Assembly: GCA_932294295.1 (NCBI GenBank)
Contig: OW028581.1
Coordinates: 8,850,526 to 8,914,525, forward strand
DNA from: Alitta virens
Taxonomy: Eukaryota > Annelida > Polychaeta > Phyllodocida > Nereididae
Length of the DNA: 64,000 bases
Direction: 5' to 3'
A program made the position numbers and the translations under genes. How positions within the stretch are numbered: position 1 is the stretch's first letter; every line of letters starts with the position of its first letter. Below are positions 42,101 to 51,100 of the stretch, in pieces. The notes under the pieces were generated by a model that did no database searches, was not told where the DNA came from, and was given only the letters and a program-made list of their open reading frames with translations.

Positions 42101-45100
42101 TAATCACATGATTTTCAGGAGGATTGGCCAGTTAATTAGACAGAAAAGACAGAAAATTTACCAAAATCCAAAATAGCACTTTCCGCCTCAAAAGTGTCAA
42201 TGCTCTACCTTCTTTTTAAAAATGAATCTATTTGCCCTATTTTTGGCGGCAAAGGTCAAGAAAGGTGTCTGTAACACATCTGTATGATCAGTGACATAAT
42301 CTAATGCTTATATTGCAAAAGCCGAGGTGAAAATCACCCGAAAGTGTGATAAGTGTGCATGTGCTATATTTAGATCCATATTATCTATAATTCTTGAGGA
42401 AAAACTAAAATATATTTATAAACATAATTTAGGACTATTATTACTTTCGTGTGTATGATTGCAGCTATATGCGATTACAGTCAATTGAGGTAATAACAAA
42501 AGAGGTAGCAGTAGCTGCTTGTGCAAGTTTTTATGGCGCACCCTGTATATTGCCATTTTCACGTCGCCAAAGTGTCACTCACTCGAGCGACACTTTAAGC
42601 GAATTCGATATTGAAACTCTTGCGACACTAGTGTAACTTGGAGCTTGTGTGCCTAGGCAGGATGCTCTTGTAACTTCCTTGTTCTAGAAGAACAGGTCGA
42701 GTGACTGGTGCGAGTGTTAGTTAAATAAACACCAGGGGCCTGGGGAGGCAGGGGAGCTATTTAATGTTTACGACTGGTTGTGCTATGTTCCGTTTCCGTT
42801 TACTCCGGCAAAAGTCGGGAGTACGGGGGTCGAGTAAATTGTCCCACGTGACTTCTCGTTCCGGCCAACTCGAGCCAGTGTTCGGATTAAAACTCTCGTG
42901 GCCCGAGTCACTCGAGTCACCCGTGTAACTTAATCGAATACGCTCCACGACTCCTTGAGCGACAATTTGACTCCTTGAGTTAGATTTGTGGAGGTTTGCA
43001 ACTGTCGCCACCTATAATAACAGCTGGCAATAGTCCTTGCTCTTCCAAATGGAAGGCCTTGCAGTTGCTGTCCTCTGGTGGACAAAATATGAATATTAGC
43101 CAATCAGACACCAGCATACATCATGACGCCATTTTCCAAATATGGTAGTGCTTTCTAAGGCCTTCTCTGATTGGGCAATAAGTTTCTGCTGCATCCAGAT
43201 GAATAACCACACAAATTACGGCCATTCAGGGCTAAGGTCGCTGTGCCAGTTGCCATTCACCGTGATCTTTGCCTACGGGAAAATGATATATTGCCCAAAC
43301 ATCTGTTTCTGTCTGTCTGGCTCTACGTCTTATTACCTGATCATAAATCTGCATAAATTGTACCGTTGACCATATAGAGGCCGCTTTATAGCAATGCGAA
43401 TTGCCGTAGCACAGGGCTGTGGTTCCCACGTTACTGTTGCTGTAACTCATATTACACCCACAAGGTCTGAAGCAGCAATACTGTAAATAATTCATTCCGC
43501 AATGCATCGCGAAATGATTTAACGCAACTAATAAAACACAGGATTACAGAAATGCCTAGCATAGAATGGACCAGCCAAGAAAGAGGTGGGTATATGCCTA
43601 GCCCCAAACGTGACTCGCGATGTGCTTCTGGTCACGTCGGGGATAAGCATATGCCAAGCTATTTATTTTCACTAATCTCAACACCCGTCCTGCTTTTACC
43701 AAAGGAAACCATTTCTAGCCAAAGTTTATCTACACTAGAGCGAAGATGATACAGCATCTGCAACCAATGGAACCTGAAAGGATGCCCTCCATGTCATTTT
43801 AATTAGAGAAAATGAATAATACAATACATTAATAAAACACTACCTTGCATAGAAATCGATTGTGTCAAAGCTGGGCCTGTGGCGGCTTTGTAAAACATAT
43901 AGACTTTCTGTAACTTCTTTGTACAATTTCAAATCTACACAAAGCTTTGTAAATAGTATTATAAATAGACATTCAGTTACTTTGACCCTACAGAAACAAT
44001 ATTTGAAATATTCATCACCCTGGCTTTAAATAAGTAAATACATATTTGTACTTCAACATGATGGACTACGTGACCGACACAGCTTTTTAGGCGACTTTTC
44101 TACTGAAACACATCGTATTATCTCATTCAGTCAACCCTACGCACCAAATAAACCCACCTTAGTATTAATATCTAATCCTGCCTCTAGTAAGACACACACG
44201 ACTTGTTTATGGCCGTTTCTTGATGCAAGATGAAGTGGCCCATGCTGTTCCACTCGGTCTCTTAGAAGGTTGGGATGTTTCCGTAGCAACAATTGTACCG
44301 TCTCCAGGCGACCATACTGGGCAGCAAGATCTAGAGGCGACTCGTCCTTGAAGTTCCTGATGACTGGTTCTGCGTGATACTGCAATGGAGAAATAATAAA
44401 TTGTAGAGATTCTTCTTGAGATTAGAGATCAGAAAGCTTTCATGGTCTGATGATGTAGTGCTAGCCTGTTCTGGGGGTCGCAAGTTTGAACTACCACAAT
44501 GGCATGTATACTGTTAAATTTTAGACAGACAGACAGACAGACAGACAGATAGATAGATAGATAGTCTTGTTTGGAAATGTCCCTTGAATGGGCAGTAGTT
44601 TTTCCGTTTGCCACCAAAGGCACAAAAATAAATATTTGGGGCTGCAATCAAGGTCAAGACCCACACCAACTTCACACACATCCCAATCTGTGCCTAATGT
44701 GCTCTATTTTCACAAGAAAGGGCGGTTTTTTCCAAATCCGCCCAGTATTATACAATATACCAGGGGCCCCGTTTCATTTCAAAATGGGGGGGGGGAACAT
44801 ATTGACCTTTATTCTGGACACCAACAGTCAAATCGTTATGTTGGTACAAAAAAAATGGGGGGGGGACTTGTCCCCCTGTCCCCCCCCCCCCTAAAACGGG
44901 GCCCATGCAATATACATGCCTAGTGGCTCATTTCCTGACCATATTCTGGAGACTCCCTACTGTGTCCCCTTACCAGCTAACAGTTGCTGAACCTCAAACT
45001 CATCAAAACAGTCCACTCTTGACAGCAAGTGCTTAGACAGACTGCAAAAAAAAACCTGAGGGTTTTTCTGTCAAAAATCTGATAAACAACAAATAATGGT

Positions 45101-48100
45101 CTTCCTATAAATATCAAATGTATTTTTAACCACACATGTATTCGCATGATATAGACAATCTCTGTCAAAGTATGTCGACATCATCATTGTTAGATAGATA
45201 TGGAAAGTACTTCCTTAAGGCTGTTCAAGAGGGTTGATTGATTGGCTACGGGGATGATCAACATTCTAGAAGTCAACATTTCAGGACAAGTATTGTCAAC
45301 ATTCTAGTTGTCGATGTTATGGTTGAAGACGTTAGGAGTGATGATGTTTTTGCTCATCGTTTCACTCACAGTGTGTACTTAGCTTTACTAACAGATGTCA
45401 TCCTGGCATAGGGAAAAGGCTAAGCCATCCCTATACACAAATATCATGAGATAAGTAGAGTAATGGATAATGGCTTCAGGAGGAGTCCAACAGTTAATAT
45501 CCTCCACTTTGACAAAATGATGAGAAAGATGGCAATAATAAAATAAAATGACAGGTCGCTATGTTATTGATTACCACCGACCAAGCCTTAAAAATTTCCA
45601 TGAGAAAATCCGAAAAGCTAAAGATGAAATACAAACAGCTTAAGATAGTGATGCTATGCAGAGAGTTAATTCCCTTCAGGTAAATCTGTGTAACGGGCTA
45701 CATACTCTCTAAGGATTTGCAAAGACTCTTGAACAAGTCCGCCGGCAAGTTTAATTTACTAATTTGGTTTACGACCCAGGTAGCAAGCATCGACGGACCG
45801 CCAGTGGTACTATGGCGGCTGGTGGCGGCAGTGGCGGCAGCGGCTGCCGCTGTCTGGCCGCCACTGGACCAGTGCTATCAGAAGCTTTGGAGGTCGTCAG
45901 CTACTGGCGGTAAAATATCAGCACGAGCGGCAGCGGCTGCCGCCATAGGGCCACTCTCTGGCCGCTGTCACACATGATCTGGCTCATCGATGGCTACGGG
46001 CGGTATACAATCTGCACAAGCGGCAGCGGCTGCCGCCATTGGGCCACTCTCTGGCCACTGTCACACATGAACTTGCTTATCGATGGCTACGGGCGGTATA
46101 CAATCTGCACAAGCGGCAGCGGCTGCCGCCATAGGGCCACTCTCTGGCCGCTGTCACACATGATCTGGCTCATCGATGGCTACGGGCGGTTAACAATCGG
46201 CACGAGCGGCAGCGGCTGCCGCCATAGGGCCACTCTCTGGCCGCTGTCACACATGATCTTGCTTATCGATGGCTACGGGCGGTATACAATCTGCACAAGC
46301 AGCAGCGGCTGCCGCCATTGGGCCACTCTCTGGCCGCTGTCACACATGAACTTGCTTATCGATGGCTACGGGCGGTATACAATCTGCACAAGCGGCAGCG
46401 GCTGCCGCCATTGGGCCACTCTCTGGCCGCTGTCACACTTAATCTTGCTCATTGATGGCTACGAGCGGTGTACAATAGGCACGAGCGGCAGCGGCCATTG
46501 GGCCATTCTCTGGCCACTGTCACACATGATCTTGCTTATCGATGGCTACGGGTGGTATGCAATTGGCATGAGCGGCAGCGGCTGCCGCCATTGGGCCACT
46601 CTCTCGCCACTGTCACACATGAACTTGCTTATCGATGGCTACGGGCGGTATACAATCTGCACAAGCGGCAGCGGCTGCCGCCATAGGGCCACTCTCTGGC
46701 CGCTGTCACACATGATCTTGCTTATCGATGGCTACGGGCGGTATACAATCTGCACAAGCGGCAGCGGCTGCCGCCATTGGGCCACTCTCTGGCCACTGTC
46801 ACACATGAACTTGCTTATCGATGGCTACGGGCGGTATACAATCTGCACAAGCGGCAGCGGCTGCCGCCATTGGGCCACTCTCTGGCCGCTGTCACACTTA
46901 ATCTTGCTCATTGATGGCTACGAGCGGTGTACAATAGGCACGAGCGGCAGCGGCTGCCGCCATTGGGCCATTCTCTGGCCACTGTCACACATGATCTTGC
47001 TTATCGATGGCTACGGGTGGTATGCAATTGGCATGAGCGTCAGCGGCTGCCGCCATTGGGCCACTCTCTGGCCACTGTCACGCATGATCTTGCTTATCGA
47101 TGACTACGGGCGGTTAACAATTGGCACGAGCGGCAGCGGCGGCCGCCATTGGGCCACTTTCTGGCTGCTGTCACACTTAATCTTGCTCATTGATGGCTAC
47201 GGGCGGTATGCAATCGGCACGATCGGCAGCGGCGGCCGCCTTCGGGCCACTCACTGGCCGCTGTCACACCTAATCTTGCTAATCGATGGCTATCGGCACG
47301 AGAAGCAGTGGCGGCCGCCATTGGGCCACTCTCTGGCCGCTGTCACACATGATCTTGCTCATCGATGGCTACGCGCGGTTTACAATCGGCACGAGCGGCG
47401 CAGCTGCCATTAGGCCACTCTCTGGCCGCTGTCGCACATGATCTTGCTCATCGATGGCTATGGGCGGTATGCAAAATAACCTATCAGCAAATGATGAACT
47501 TAGATATTAGGAAAAAAATAGAACTTCAGCAAAACCTGATATGAGTATTGAACCCACGAAGTTGTGATCAGCATGCCAGCACTCTTCCTACTTGGCCACA
47601 GAGGAAGCTGTAGATTTGCCTCTTTGGGAAACCTGTGCTAACTTCTTCACTCCTATATAATATGAATTACCTAGCTTTTCCTATTGAGTGGCTGTATTTC
47701 CATTTTACAAGTTATATTAGTACTTGTTAGTTGAATAAGCTTATGGAATTATGCTTTCTGTTTTCACAGTGTAGCTGATATATTGCTCACATCAATTTTT
47801 ATAATGCAAGTTATTTAATTTCAATACATAATCATACTGAACAAGTTATACACTTTCCTGTGATAATTTATTTAATTTCAATATTAACTTAATGTGTTTT
47901 CTGGGGTAGGGGTCATCCTCACTGATGTCATGCATTGTTACTGGATAACCCAGCAAAATATAAATTAAGTCTTAATCACTATCATGTATCCATGCATGAG
48001 TGGCTTCCCTGCTTCAGACAGGTCAACATGCACTAATTAGACACAGACTGGGCAATTGACCCCTCCCTCTTGGACCCCTCTCCACTCTGCAGTTAGCAGT

Positions 48101-51100
48101 GGAGACAACAGCAGTTATAACAGCCTATACACAGGTGAACTTGGACAGACATTGCAAGGACTGGCATGCTACAAGGTGAACATGCACTGAATGTAGGTAG
48201 GTTATTACCCTTTTTTCAGATTGCATATAATGATTTCCAATATCTATCTATCTCTCTATCCAGCTATCCATCTATTTTAATTTCATATTTTATAAACATT
48301 TACCAAAAGTCTTAAAAAATACAACAATATTAATTAGTAGCTGGAATTTTAAAAAATGAATAACCTAAAATAATTTAATTAATTTAGTAATTAAATAAGG
48401 ATAAATCTTTATTATGGTGACATGTGAACTATGACATAACAATTTATATTATATCTTTGCAAAACATATATGATGTTGTCAATTACAATTGTTCATATCT
48501 AATGTATAGCTTTGAATACTCCTGAATTAGATAGAAACTATACAAGAACAATAAACTGCATTAGACTGTGCAATGGTATCACATTACATGTGCACCTTGC
48601 ATAACTCCCCCAATTAGACCCAGATATCTTGAAATTAACTGAAGCAGAACACTCATTAGCATATATTATAGCATGAAAATTGCTCACTATACTGTTCTAA
48701 ATTATGATTTGAATAGTATTATGAATATGTATATTAAATACAAACCACTTTCAATTGAGTATATATAATATATTGTGACAGTATATTTGCCATGACTGCT
48801 AAAATGCAGATATAGTTTATTGTATGACATTCTACATCATTACATAATCTTTGATAACTAATTATTTAGTCTATTCATCTGCTTTTGTCTAATTTGTGTT
48901 ATGGTCAAGTCTTGCATCATTTCATTAAAAACCCATATGTCATCATGAGCTGACACTCTCCACAAAGATTAATGCTTCATAATTACAAGTTAATTTCTTT
49001 GATGAGATCATGCAGTTTGATCAGCAGAGATCATTGAGCCATGGCTGTGTGCTGCCACCTGGTGATAATTGATTTAAATATGTCATGGTCTCATGCCATG
49101 ATAATTCAATCAGTGATAAGCGGTCATTTCTACCAATGAGTGTTTAAATACTGAATTTCAATGCTGATAAATCTATTTTTAAATAATATAAATATGAATG
49201 ACATGGATTTCTTTCAAAAGAAATAAAATAATTGATCTTTCAGAAGCTGCTAGAAGACAAGATTCCTACCATTTCTGACTCAGAAATTGAGACAACAACC
49301 AAGAGATGGTTTAAAACTGGGAGTGACCGGGATATTGGCCGCAAGCAGCGATTCTTAACAGGAGAAAAAAAAGCTGAAGCTGCACAAGCAAATAATTTAA
49401 ACGGCAATTGATAATGTGAATCTCATAAATTTTGATACTGCATAAAACTATAAATAAATTTTTTATGTATGGCATAACTAGCTTTGATTTGTTCTTATGC
49501 ATTTTATAGGAAACTTTGTAGGCATGATGTTTATATTTGCAATGTCACATCATTCTGGAATACTGACACCATTTTGCAGAGGATACGCATGGAGTGAGGA
49601 ATACCATGAACTGTAGGAATGCCATCAATGGGCTGCATGATATTGCAAATGGGCCAGAGGTTGCCTGCTGGAGGGTTAGTGAATAATTACCGCTAGTGGG
49701 CCGCCACAGAACCGTTGATGTTCCGCCAATGGGTGGCCGGCAGAATGCCAGCTATGGTCCGCCTTCAATATGTATGACGCCGCCCGAAACTGCAAGTGGG
49801 CCCGAGGTTGTCCGCCGGAGCGCCGGCAAAATACTTATCGCCAGTGGGCGGCCATAGAACCGTTGGTGGCAGAGTATACAGGCCCCAGTGATGTTCCGCT
49901 AATAGGCCGCTGGCAGAATACTGGCTATGGTCTGCTTTCAATATGTAAGCATGCATATGCCTGAAACTGCAAGTGGGCCGGAGGTTGTCTGTCAAAGGGC
50001 CGGCGCAATATTTACCGCCAGTGGGCCGCCACAGAACCGTTGATGGCAGAGTACACTGGCCCGCCAGTGATGTTCTGCCAATGGGCCGCCGGCAAAATAC
50101 CGGCTATGGTTTGCCTTCAATATGTATGGATGCCGCCGCCTGAAACTGCAAGTGGGCCGGAGGTTGTCCGTCGAAGGGCCGGCGAAATATTTACTGCCAG
50201 TGGGCCGCCACAGAGCCGTTGATGGCAGAGTACATTGGCCCACCAGTGATGTTATGCCAATGGGCCGCCCAAAGAATGCCGGCTGTGGTCCGCCTCCAAT
50301 ATGTATGGATGCCACAGTCAAGTGGGCCGGAGGTTGTCCACCGGAGGGCCGGCGAATGATTACTGCCAGTGGGCCGCCACTGAACCGTTGATGTTCCACC
50401 AATGGACTGCCGACACAATGCCGGTTATGGTCCGCTGTCAATATGTAAGGATGCCACCACCCGAAACTGCAAGTGGGCCGGAGGTTGTCCGCCGGAGGGC
50501 CATTGGATAATTGCCGCCAATGGACCGCCATCAAACGGATGAGCAAGCAGTCTGACGGGCCGCCGGTGGCAGCCGAAAGAGGGCCGTCGATGTCGCCGTC
50601 AGCGGGCCGTCGGTGGGCCAAACTATTTTTGCTACCTGGGGAGCAATGTCGCTAATGGTGTCCTCACTGAGAGAATACTCTCAAAGTTCACCCTTCACGA
50701 AGATGTTGAAAGACAAGCTAAGGACATTACATTTAAGTTACTTACACGTTTGACATCATCAGCTAATGAGCTTCAGAGTAACATCAGTCAACCACAGTAA
50801 TCAAATAGAATGAGTGATGTCAGATGCCATATCATACGAGGCAACTACCGCTGCATCTTACAACCAATTTTGCATCGTTTAGCCGATGTATATCTTCAAT
50901 AACATAGCCAGAGAGCTCTGTTTTCCCCTCAGGATCATCTTTAGCGGATTGCATGTCAAGAAAGAATCTGTCTTTCGTTTAATTCTCTTCTTCAGCCTGA
51001 CACCAAATTTGTCCGACACGTGACTGCGCCGGAATAAAAAGCGAATAAAAAGTGCGAAATGCATCCCCAAAGTACATAGCATCGATGTAGTAGCTGGTGC

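Larger units (their letters stand above)
45775..50640. mobile_element. 4.9-kb foldback-like unit bounded by inverted CCCAGGTAGCAA ends
   Basis: CCCAGGTAGCAA at 45775-45786 is repeated in reverse as TTGCTACCTGGG at 50629-50640. Both ends lead inward into GC-rich, GGC-repeat-laden DNA that differs sharply from the AT-rich flanks: a 93-bp array on the left and a 155-178-bp array on the right. The middle (47.5-49.6 kb) is AT-rich and carries the candidate exons at 48093 and 49244. No target-site duplication and no known transposase were found. The superfamily is unknown. Confidence 0.55.

Noticed and set aside
49765..50655. Open frames on both strands in the GC-rich right array
   Set aside because: High GC suppresses stops; the frames follow the repeat units and contradict each other on the two strands.
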